DNA of 64,000 bases from Agriotes lineatus (Eukaryota; Arthropoda; Insecta; Coleoptera; Elateridae), in assembly GCA_940337035.1 (NCBI GenBank), contig CALNHX010001054.1:62001-126000 (forward strand). The letters are read 5' to 3'. The translations under genes were made by a program, and so were the position numbers. Positions 1 through 9,199 of this stretch are shown here, piece after piece. How positions within the stretch are numbered: the stretch's first letter is position 1; the number at the start of each line of letters is the position of its first letter. A model generated the notes under the pieces. The model saw only the letters and a program-made list of their open reading frames with translations. It was not told the DNA's origin and did no database searches.

Positions 1-720
1 CTTTAAAGAATTAGCCATCGCTAATGACCCAGCACCAGGAGCGTTTGTCTAAAGCAAGAAGTACGTTAAACTGAAAGACCACGGGCACGAGCCGAAGTGC
101 GAGCAAATAAAAGCCGAAATATTAAAATAAACTTATTAAGCGTACGGAGCTCAAGCGAGGTAACAAGAAGCATACGAAAATAGCACCCCCAAGACCCTGG
201 GCGAGTTTTAGAAATCGGAGCGACTCTAAAAGAACGAACACGCAAAAATTATAAACAAATAATTTTTAAATCTTTCGCGAACCCCGGCCGCGTGTCGGAA
301 AATTCCACCAAAGACATCACAACAAAGGAATTTGACAGACACGGGCGTTAAGCCAGGTAAAGGAATTAAGACGCATCTCAAACGCGAGGCGAACCCCGCA
401 GGGAATTCAACTGCGACCTGGATTAAACGCATCGACGAACCACGAAAATTAATTAGATACATATATCGCGACCGGATTAAAAGCACCGGCGAATTAAGAG
501 TAAGGTAGTCGAGTTGGGTGTCATTAGAAGTGCCGTCAGGATACTAGTGAGCCACATTAAAAAAACCCCCGCTCGAAAATAAGGACACAAAACGCGAAAT
601 TAATAATAAATTAAGAAGCAACCCCCGGAAGCAAAAGCAGCGCGTCCAACCTCAAACAACGGCCGCCCGGGAGAAAACGGTGGGAGTAGAAGCCCTTTTA
701 AAAGAAGCATCCGCAACCAG
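1..720. other. decayed, weakly coding-like sequence
   Basis: No intact gene is visible. Frame 1 of the plus strand starts with a protein-like stretch (LKELAIANDPAPGAF) and goes on with many TAA/TAG stops to about position 500, as a dead coding relic would. I could not place it in a family; a retroelement gag is one possibility. Low confidence. Confidence 0.25.
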
Positions 721-1662
721 AAGATTCATTCGATAGAGGGAAACTTCTCGAATCATCCTTCTCTCCAGCTTAGACCCTCGGTCACTAGAAAGCCAAACCT
801 TCTGCTCGATCCTCTTGATCGCAGAAGTCGACTCCGTGACTCCGTGTGCCTGCTCGATTCTCTTGATCGCAGAAACAAAGGGTGTCCGAATCGCCGCCGC
901 GGATCGCCGCCATCAATGTCCGCCTACACCCGGAGGAACGTCCAGCCCCAGGTCCTGCCGCCCCCAGACCATAGCGTTCCTCGCCACCTACGCTGCACCG
1001 CTTTCTCCACGCCGCGAACCGCGTCCAGCCAGGATGCCACAAAAGTAAGCCCTGGACAACCACCCCGGACGTTACGTTAGCCAGACCGCCGCCCACGGCA
1101 CCGCCGCCCTCCCAGGTACGAGTTAGACTCCAAACCCCTCACACTTTCTTGTTTTCTATTCCAGCACTCAGGAACTGCTGGAACGCCTCTTCGGGCCAAC
1201 GCCGCCCAGTTCTCCCGTGGCTACCCTCCTCTGAGAGGCCCGGCTGAGCCGCCGTCCCCCAGGTGCCCAAGCCACCGCCTCTACGGAGACGCCGTCCCCC
1301 AGCTGTCCCCGCACGCCGCAGCCCGGAGACATTCCCACCGGACGAGCCGCCTACGAGGCCGCAACCCCGGAAGATCGCCCGCCGCTTCGCGTGACCCAAG
1401 TCCGCCTCACCTGCCGCCCCCAACTCTTGGGAGTCGCCTTCTTCCTGAGTCCAGAGGAGAAGGCCGAGTTCGAGAGACTGTGGAAGGAGACCAGGCCAGA
1501 GGCCGACCACCGCTTCCCGCTGCGCGAAATGCAGCTGACCCCACGCCGCCCCCGAGACGCCACCGACCGCTCCACCGCCCGCTCCACCGAGGGAAGGTTT
1601 GTTACGAGGGGAATCCATTATGTATAGAAAAAGGAGGTTATCAATTCGAGTATCTGCTATAA
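720..1662. other. GC- and CpG-rich tract of unknown origin
   Basis: This block is far richer in GC and CpG than the AT-rich remainder of the window. Open frames occur on both strands, as expected when stop codons are rare, so none is called as a gene. Two 24-bp near-identical direct repeats lie at 803-826 and 851-874 (one mismatch). A possible 49-nt intron (GT at 1116, pyrimidine tract and AG at 1163-1164) would join a proline- and arginine-rich plus-strand frame running from about 976 to 1662. Its low complexity makes real coding doubtful. It could be a first exon, a CpG island or a foreign or repeat-derived piece. Confidence 0.35.
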
Positions 1663-2589
1663 CATTTCTATTAGATCGATTATATTCAGTTTGGTCCATT
1701 TTTTAATAGTTCAGTTGTTTTATTTTTTCCTTACTTTACTGCCAATGCTGTTAATGTATTTGTAATGTTTCAGTATTAAATCTACCACAATCTACTTTCT
1801 TCATTCGAGTCGCGAATCAAAAAGGTTGTGAGTTGAATTATAGTTCGTTTGTGTTGCATTTTGTATTGTTGTCAATATTTCAATTTTATATTTCCTTGAC
1901 ATAGCCCCATCTCTTGGCTGCAGGTAGACAAGTTACCACACTGTTAATATCCCCTCCGTATTTAAATTAAATAGATATTTAAAAACAAGACCTGGACGAC
2001 TTTATGTAGCTGTTTGTGTTGAAAAAATTAGTGTTATTGAAAAACTGCGTAAGGAAAATCAGAGTAAACCTGCGCCGTTAAACTAAAGTAACATTTCCAG
2101 TTGTGGATTAAATGCAAAATTTTCAGGGTTCAACGTCTCCTATAACCTCCTTAGTTTTGGCTCCATGTTTTTGAAACACCTTGTACATTCTAAACATATT
2201 AAAAAATTTCGTTGTTGTAAAAATTAGAAATGTGTCGGGTTGGCGTCTTTCTTCAAGGCCACTGAAGATGACGGCTTAGCTGTCGAAATACGTATTTAGC
2301 GGTTGTTAAATATTTGTGTGGTTAGGGGTTTTTAACGAATTGTGTCATATACTGAGAATTCGTTTCATATATTCTTATAAAATTAGATTTTTGCAGTGTG
2401 AACACCAAGTATGTGGTGTAATTTTGTAATAAATTTGAAGAGAAAATAGTGCGTTTTGCTGTACTGTGAATAGTATAAGCGTAAGCAGAAGTACGAGGTA
2501 AGTAACCATTTATTTGTTTTATTTTATATCTTTAAAAATTGCACTCTCACAATAAATACTTCTAAACAATAGTGGACAGCCGTTGTCTC
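1663..2589. other. intergenic AT-rich DNA, no gene seen
   Basis: No supportable coding region. At 2252-2290 there is a short CTGAAGA/stem/GTCGAAAT motif of the kind discussed in the findings. Confidence 0.5.
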
Positions 2590-3290
2590 TTATGGTAGGT
2601 TCTTCCGGGTTATGCCGTGGTCGTCGATTAATGCTTGACGTTTTGCTGCTCATGCTGTCAGCCCCTTGAGAAGTTTTCTAAAGACCGATGTAGGTGTCAC
2701 ATGCTCCGGGTTATATACCGAGGAGTCGTTATGGTTGGCTGTAAATCTTGTATGCTATTGGAACTTGTAATTCCGCTTGGTTGCTTAGGTGAAACGATTC
2801 GATTGGCTTTACAGAGCTACCTTCTACTTGTTACTGAGGTGGTAACCGTCTTATCGATTGAAGTTGTTCAGATTTTTAATACTCTCTAGGGAATTGCGAA
2901 TAACATGAGCGTAGCATTTTGTATTTCTGGCTAGTATGTTTACGGAGTCGTAATTTATTCTGTGGTTTCTGGTCCTAACAAGTGTTCTGCGATGGTTGAG
3001 TTTTGTGTATTTTCAAGTAGTGTGTGGCTCTGCTTTCTTTTATTCTACGTTGGACGCTTCCTCCTGTTTGCCCGATGTAAGATTTGCCACAGGTATACCT
3101 GAGCTTGTAAACAACTTTTGTCTGTAGCTTGGGCAAAGAATCTTTTCTGGAAGGGATCAAGTGTTCTATCTTTCTCATTTACCAGAGCGGGCCCCAATGC
3201 TTTTTCTTATCTAATAAGACCTGTCTTATTGTATCCGTTACTACGGCGATGAAGGGCTACTACCACGGCATAACCCGGAAGAACCTACCA
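2590..3290 (-). mobile_element. Penelope-like element, 3' fragment with GIY-YIG endonuclease
   Basis: On the minus strand, 3178-2975 encodes a GIY-YIG endonuclease core: VVYKL..CGKSYIGQTGGSV, followed by the arginine pair RRIKE. Past a stop, the frame near 2890-2800 still reads the typical C-terminal end of Penelope-like proteins (NNFNR then DGYHLS), also broken by stops. The endonuclease of these retroelements lies after the reverse transcriptase; no RT is visible upstream, so this is a 5'-truncated dead copy. A ~26-bp sequence at 2596-2622 recurs inverted at 3261-3287, fitting the terminal repeats of this class. The GIY-YIG assignment is firm; the element boundaries are inferred from that inverted repeat. 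Confidence 0.75.
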
Positions 3291-3299
3291 TTAGTGTTC

Positions 3300-4199
3300 T
3301 ATGTAGTTGATACTTCAGTTTATACTTTATTTGAGAACATTTACTTCGTATAGTTCCAAAAATAGACTGAGTACCATTTCAGTCAAGCTATTAACGTGTT
3401 ATAAAAGAAAATGAAATACGTTATTGCGACTGTGTTTGTTGTACACAAAACATAAACATTTTCTTCTAATGATGAATTTATCTTAAAATAATTTTTGGAT
3501 AAATACACATACGAGTATTATTGTAAGTTTGCCAAGCAGTTATTATAGATAGTTATAAACAAAGATAGTCTATTATATTCTGTTCATAAATCACATATAT
3601 TTAAAAAAAAATAGGTGTGTCTTATATAATGGTTTACAGTATTTTGGACTACAATAGTCTTAGTTCAGGTAGTTCCAACAGCAATTATATATAATTACAT
3701 CTAAAATCTTATCAAGATTTGCAACAAAGGTGAACAGTAATTTGTTGCATATATTTTACTTATGACAGACAGACGTGTCGCCTATTGTTTAAGGTGAATA
3801 TTGAAATTCCAGAAATATACCCCATTGTTAATCATCGATATAATGTCAGTTTAAAAATGTAGTTATAATAACATGTGTGAAATGTGATGTATTCCAAATT
3901 ATTGACTTCCTTTTTTGAATAATTTGTATAACACTAGAGACATAAGAATGTTCGTAGCTAAAATACTTGTCTAACGTTTTCCCTTGAAATTAACCTTTTA
4001 CATTTGAAAATCAGCTTTATTGAAATTAAAACTGTTGTCATATTTTACTTATTCATTTTAAATTTTATATTTATTGCGAAGGCATATTTCCGACTTTTAA
4101 CAGCTTAACAGTATACTATGAAAAAGGGTTTTTTATACTGACAGTCACTTCATCTATTGAATTGTGTATTTGATTACTATTAATTGTTAAGTACTTATA
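3300..4199. other. intergenic AT-rich DNA, no gene seen
   Basis: No ORF, RNA gene or clear repeat boundary could be supported. Confidence 0.5.
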
Positions 4200-4606
4200 T
4201 CGTGTGTTCCAAAAACAACTCATTCGCAGCAAACCATGATCAAATTGAAGTTTGCCGTAACTTGAGATATACCCATTGATGCAAATGAACTACCACGTCA
4301 GAGAGAACTAAATTACATCTTGACCTTGAATTATTTTCCTAAAAATATACGAAACACTTAACAAAATCCATTTTTATTGACCGTTATGATTATTACACTC
4401 GTTGTTGTTGTGTCATCTTATTTTCCTTTTTGCTTGATACAATTAAACTTAATTCAGTGTAAACTTTTACCTGTCGCAGTGACAGATGTGTTCATAAACT
4501 AATTGTAATCTGACATTCACCTACAGAATTAAGTTAAGACATGACTAGATTTTCTATCTTTCTTTCCAAGGCCTACCCTAAATGGTTTTTTTTTTGGAAC
4601 ACACGA
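4200..4606 (+). mobile_element. MITE family A, copy 1 (TA target site)
   Basis: The 407-bp element has terminal inverted repeats TCGTGTGTTCC / GGAACACACGA and is flanked by TA on both sides (4198-4199, 4607-4608), suggesting a Tc1/mariner-type non-autonomous element. No coding capacity. A diverged reverse-oriented copy lies at 10881-11290 and shares internal sequence throughout. Confidence 0.8.
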
Positions 4607-4747
4607 TACTATAATTCTAATCATTTACCTAGAAATTTATTTATAAGTTGTCGATTTAATGTATTCTATTATCATAAACGATAGTTTAAATGCATATACT
4701 TTTGAATATTATTTGCTTGCTTTTAAGTGTTTGTGCCATCTGGAGTG

Positions 4748-5244
4748 TTATACCGATGGGGCCACAATTATATATAACAGCAATAAGATAACATGAACAA
4801 GAAGATAACACGTATTGCTTGAGTAAGAAAGAGATAAACATAGTAGCAAATATTCGAGTAGGCCTGACGCCTATTTTAATTATGACAGATGTCAACCAAG
4901 CATGCCTACTAAAATAATTTTTTCGTATGGTCATCTCTTTCTTACTCAAGCATTCTATTTTGTTGTTCATGTTATCTCATTGCTGTTATACCAGGTGACT
5001 ATAAATGATTGTGATTTTTTAGGTTGGCACTGCTTATGTTGGTGGCACTGTAAGTCTATGTCAAATTCGAGGTTAACAGGTTAGGTTTGCGTCAGTTTTG
5101 ACACAGAATGACGCAAAACCTAACCTGCAAACATTGAATTTGACATAGACTTACAGTGCCACCAACATAAACAGTGCCAACCTAAGAAAAAAAATCACAA
5201 TCATTTATAGTCACTCGGTATATAATTATGGCCCCATCAGTATA
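4748..5244. mobile_element. foldback element with long inverted repeats (outer)
   Basis: Ends are inverted repeats (GATGGGGCCACAATTATATA on the left, its complement near 5220-5238). A second internal inverted repeat pairs 4777-4848 with 4932-4988 (AACAGCAATAAGATAACATG and complement). A different palindromic element (4995-5214) is inserted between the right inner arm and the right terminus. No protein is encoded; the small ORFs here are palindrome by-products. Confidence 0.7.
4995..5214. mobile_element. palindromic foldback element F1, copy 1 (nested)
   Basis: Two ~105-bp arms are almost perfect complements, beginning GTGACTATAAATG and ending CATTTATAGTCAC. The arms contain GTTGGTGGCACTGTAAGTC and a TAACCTGCAAAC/GTTAACAGGTTA centre. 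A second copy of the core palindrome is at 32112-32267. It is inserted into the foldback element at 4748-5244. Confidence 0.75.
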
Positions 5245-5460
5245 CCATTTAGGGAATGTTTCCCATTGTTGAACCTGACGCCCTTACTAACGCATTGACT
5301 TGAACTCACAATTCACTCAAGATCTTCTAGTTACAGTACAATTGCTAATTCAAATACGATACATTTTAAACACATATATACACCGTTTTCATAGTTAAGT
5401 CGGAACTATTACTAACTTCGTTATTATTGGAGCTACAAAGTCAGTTAGGTAGGCAAAGTA

Positions 5461-5920
5461 GTAGTATTTTTTTATCAATTACGATGGTGAAAACGGAATC
5501 AAAATATAATATGGCGTTTGCGAGTTATGTTAAAAAGTTTTATTTTTTCAAATGGGACACTCAGTATACAACATTCACAATCGATAGGAAGTTGAATTCT
5601 GAACAAAAAGTGTCCTATGACCTTTCATCCTAATGTCAAATTCGTCAAGGTGGCTATGTTAGCGGCAACTTTGCCTTACCATAAAATAGAAATTAAGAAG
5701 AATATCCATGAAGTGAAACAATATCGTTTACTTCAAATTATTCTATGAACTTAAAAAAAACAAAATTCAAATTAGATGCTCAAAAACATCACCTTCTTGC
5801 TCCAAGCAATTTTGAGCCCGCTTGTAAACGCTCCTTGTGGTTCTTCTTGACATAACTCGCGAACGCCATGTTTGATTTTGATTCCGTTTTCACCATCGTA
5901 ATTGGTGAAAAAAATACTAC
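5461..5920. mobile_element. MITE with ~75-bp inverted ends, inserted at TA
   Basis: Left arm 5461-5535 (GTAGTATTTTTTTATCAATT) pairs with right arm 5843-5920. TA flanks both ends (5459-5460, 5921-5922). The target is the left terminal repeat of the 5422-6540 transposon, so this insertion is the younger of the two. Non-coding. Confidence 0.8.
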
Positions 5921-6028
5921 TACAGTATGGCTATTAATTTATAGTACTGAAAATTTCAAAGTTTTTCACTTAAAATAATATGTAATAATAAATTAACACT
6001 TAAGTATTAGCTTTACGAATAACATGTT

Positions 6029-6361
6029 CTAAGTGCCCTCCATTACGTTGGAAGCACAGTTCGTTTTTGCATATTTGTGGCCATATTTGAAAATAGAGGT
6101 TGTTGCATCTGTCGTGATTTTCGTTGGTATCCACTGGTTTTTTTTTCGTCCAGCTTTACTTCTTCCTTGGTGTAGCACACTTCCAGTTCTTTTAAATGTG
6201 GTTATAATGTTCAATACAATAGCATTACTTGGTGCCTGTTTATTGAAATGCTCCGAAAATTGTTCGCGGACGAATTTAATGGTTGGACCATTTTGTCTAC
6301 CTAAACCGTATGAGCGAAAATAATGCTTAACTAAAAAGTTTTTTTCTTCAGTAGATAACAT
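6029..6361 (-). pseudogene. transposase N-terminal helix-turn-helix fragment (DUF4817 type)
   Basis: The 110-residue open frame starts MLSTEEKNFLVKHYF and contains the FVREQFSEHFN...APSNAIVLNI pattern typical of the DUF4817 DNA-binding domain of insect mariner/Tc-like transposases, then a basic linker GRSKAGRKK that normally precedes the DDE domain. No catalytic domain follows; the frame ends after about 30 unrelated residues. It lies inside the terminal repeats of the element at 5422-6540 and can only be a remnant or a non-autonomous passenger. Confidence 0.7.
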
Positions 6362-6840
6362 TAGTTACGAACTTGCAAACATATTAGTACATCTAATCAA
6401 AACCAAACGTCATTGTTTATGTCAAATAACAGTGTCAATTGTTAGAGGTTTAAGCAAAAGTAGGTCTACCGTTTCAGTACTGTAAATTAATAGCCATACT
6501 GTACTTTGCCTACTTAATTGACTTTGTAGCTCTAATAATAAGGAGATTAGCATAGTGCCGACGTAACTATGACAACCGTGTATATAGCTAAATTCCGATT
6601 AAAAATATATCCTTTCATCTTCTTCACTCGTAAGTACATCAGTGAGAATCTTTATAAATTCATAAATAAAATATACAAGATTCTGATTATTCTCAAAAAC
6701 CTTTGATATTTACATTTTATTTAAAATTTTGAACAGCACAGCTTTTATAACTAAAAGGACTATTGTTTACAAGTTGGCAGTTATAAATTAAATAGTAACT
6801 TCGCTGAGATGTAGAACAAAATTGCTGAATAGATTTCTTC

Positions 6841-7561
6841 TAGGGATGGACGTATGACATGAAAACAGTCGTGTCACGCCTGGTCACGTCGTGAAAGTGA
6901 CTAATATTTGAAAATCGGGACGTGAACGTGAGTGAAAATTTCCATGACGTGATTCACGTTTCACGTTAAATATTTAGTAACGAATAAAAGATTACAGGGT
7001 GCCCCACCCACTCGCTGCCCAACCCATGTGGGAGATCTAGAGACGGAGATGCGCATGCGCATCTGTGTTGTGGTGTGAGTGTTGTGTGTACTATGTACAG
7101 TCAATGGCGTCCTGCCTGGGAATTAATAATTATTTCTATTCTAAGGTTCTATTTAAGACAGCCAGGACGCACGGACGCAAGAAGTGCTTGCAATATCTCA
7201 TAAAACGCTGGCTTCGCATACGCCTGTCCTTCGAATTCGGTCACCGGTAATATTTTTTTTAGTTGAAAATTTATGTAATTTATTAGAAACGTGAAGATAT
7301 TTTTACCCCTGGCTTATTTTGATTTTTAAAATTATTTATGTCCACTTACGAAGGAAGTTCTGGGTAAAGCCTTTTACAGATTTTTATTGGTTTTAAAATT
7401 GAACATTCTATTCTATCTGAATTTGAATTTTGAAATAAAAGCTGCGGGTCACGCCGTGAACGTGAGTGAACGTGTGCGTGAGCGTGCGTGAACGTGAGTG
7501 TTTAAAGCAAGTGTGAAACGTGCGTGAAGTGAGTGAATACTCACTCACGCGCCGATCTCTA
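6841..7561. mobile_element. hAT-like non-autonomous element with CACGT-rich subterminal repeats
   Basis: Ends are TAGGGATGGACG and its near-complement at 7550-7561 (CGATCTCTA). Flanking 8-mers ATTTCTTC and CTTCCTTC match at 6 of 8 positions, as an aged hAT target duplication would. Both subterminal regions are full of CGTGA/TCACG motifs (6870-6966, 7448-7555), probable transposase-binding clusters. The middle is occupied by another repeat (about 6990-7420). Confidence 0.6.
7240..7410 (+). repeat. composite/SINE-like repeat R, copy in hAT element
   Basis: After a tRNA B-box-like stretch (CCTTCGAATTCGG at 7208-7222) it carries the shared body CCGGTAATATTTTTT, AGAAACGTGAAGATATTTTT and the tail GAAGTTCTGGGTAAAGCC. 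The same body and tail recur at 10797-10838, 41745-41876, 46440-46590 and 47140-47220. The head may start near 6990. Confidence 0.6.
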
Positions 7562-7784
7562 CTTCCTTCTAATTCATTTTAGAGTCGTAGGTTTTCTATT
7601 AACATTAGTAGAAGAAATTGCTGTAACTACTTAGCTACCTGTTTATAAAGCGGCCAATGAGGGCGGTGACAGTATTACTTCAATTTATCTCACTCGTTTA
7701 TATGACTCCATTTGTTATTTCACTGATAATGACATACAGAAAACTCAAGTACTTCTAATGTAAGCTTTCCTCAGCACTTATACG

Positions 7785-8700
7785 AGGATTGTTCAGTAAA
7801 AACTCATCTTTATTTTTTAAAAAGCCAATTACAAAAATTCGTCCTGTACATGAAGGTACTTATTTTGTTTAGTTTGTGGTTGCTGTTTAAAGAATTCTTG
7901 CACAGCTATAATACACTTCTGTGTCTTACTGAAAACAGCGACTGTAATTTCTTCACTAGTTCAAAAATGTAGCCATCTCATGATGAAAAAGCTTATACTT
8001 ACACCAATTTCTGAAATGTTTCTAACACATTGAGTGCCACGTCTTTGAGCAAAAAGTGAAAATTAAAAGTCTTACAAAAAGAAAACAGGAAACACTGCAG
8101 TATTAACTGAAAACACTTATTAGAACTTACATCTCTAAAAAACCATATATCTTATCAACAAAATTTATCAATGAATTGAGTTCTAACACTCTAACCACAT
8201 GTGTAGTTGATTAGGGCATTTGTTCCAGTATGTGTACACCTTTTTTTTTATTGTAGCAGCTTTAATGTCCTTTTCTAACGTAATTTTGGCATAGAAGGCA
8301 GTGCATTTATTTGTAGTTTTTTGCCAACCTTCTAAAAAATAAGAAACACTTGAATGCCGTGGTCCCCCAAGAAAAATCAATATTTACATGGGGGCCGCGT
8401 CATTCATATATGAATGACACCTTGACTATGGAGGCGCTGGAAAAAAATTAACAACAAATACTGAGTTCTACTATAATGTTAACCACAAAAGTAACAAAAT
8501 ATAGAAACAAATATATATGGCTTCGGAGAGTGATATGTTGAAATCGTGTTAGCACACAATGTGCTAAGGAGTACATAACGATTTTTCATAATCAGACCAT
8601 CCACACATGCCATGTTGCTTTCAGTTGATGCAGTATGAGCTCTATCCTGTCTTCCATTCTTCAACTTCCTTCACCATTATTTTCAGTTGAAACAAGCGTT
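7785..8700 (-). mobile_element. mariner-like element relic
   Basis: At 7782-7808 the sequence TATACGAGGATTGTTCAGTA resembles a mariner terminus. On the minus strand, 8664-8560 reads DRAHTASTESNM..VDGLIMKNRYV, matching the region just after the first helix-turn-helix of mariner transposases (RP.TA.T..N...V..LI..NR). Further along, 8380-8290 reads SVSYFLEGWQKTTNKC, like the mariner C-terminal end. Several stops and frame changes intervene and the catalytic aspartates are not recognisable. A dead copy. Confidence 0.5.
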
Positions 8701-9199
8701 TCAATGAACAGCTTACATTCGCTTACAGATCTTACTCAGACAGGTTGTTGACTACAAACTCCATTTCTATTACAAACATTTTAAACACGAAATACCATTT
8801 AAGCGTTTACAGCTTATCAATGTGTTGGTTGCAAACATTACTAATATTTAAAAAATCTGAAATGATTATTGCGTTTGTGTCCAATGTTAATCTGATGAGG
8901 GATGGATTTTTGTTGAACAGGCCTCGTGGTTAGTAATAAGAAATTTTAATTAAACTCTCTTCTATTGTTTACTATCACGTATTTTCTAAAATTAAAAATG
9001 TATCTAAAAATATTAATAATTGCAGCTTGTTACATTTGTCATCATTAATAGTAAGATATTTTAAGCCACTACAATTATCAGAAAGGTGCATTATTCTCAC
9101 AGTTCAGATATAACATCAATAACACGACAAAAGTTGACTGAAATGGTTAATATTCAAACTAAAGTTTAATTTTAGCTTTTCTGTAAATATACTGCAAAA
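8701..9199. other. intergenic, 3' side of the Gr gene
   Basis: AT-rich with no gene of its own. No convincing AATAAA was singled out just downstream of the Gr stop codon. Confidence 0.45.

Larger units (their letters stand above)
5422..6540 (-). mobile_element. DUF4817-type transposon, truncated, with nested insertion in its terminal repeat
   Basis: Terminal inverted repeats begin TTATT(G/A)GAGCTACAAAGT at about 5423 and end as the complement near 6540. The left repeat is interrupted at 5459-5460 by an inserted 460-bp element. Beyond it, 5923-5952 pairs with 6472-6502, proving that the left repeat once ran on without a break. It carries an N-terminal transposase relic (6029-6361, minus). Without the insertion it is about 660 bp, so most of the transposase is missing. 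Confidence 0.75.

Noticed and set aside
1139..1699. 186-codon minus-strand frame in the GC-rich tract
   Set aside because: GC-rich, low-complexity (Gly/Ala/Arg) and overlapped by open frames on the other strand; no domain recognisable.
2635..2889. 84-codon plus-strand frame
   Set aside because: Antisense of the Penelope-like C-terminal region, which is recognisable on the minus strand.
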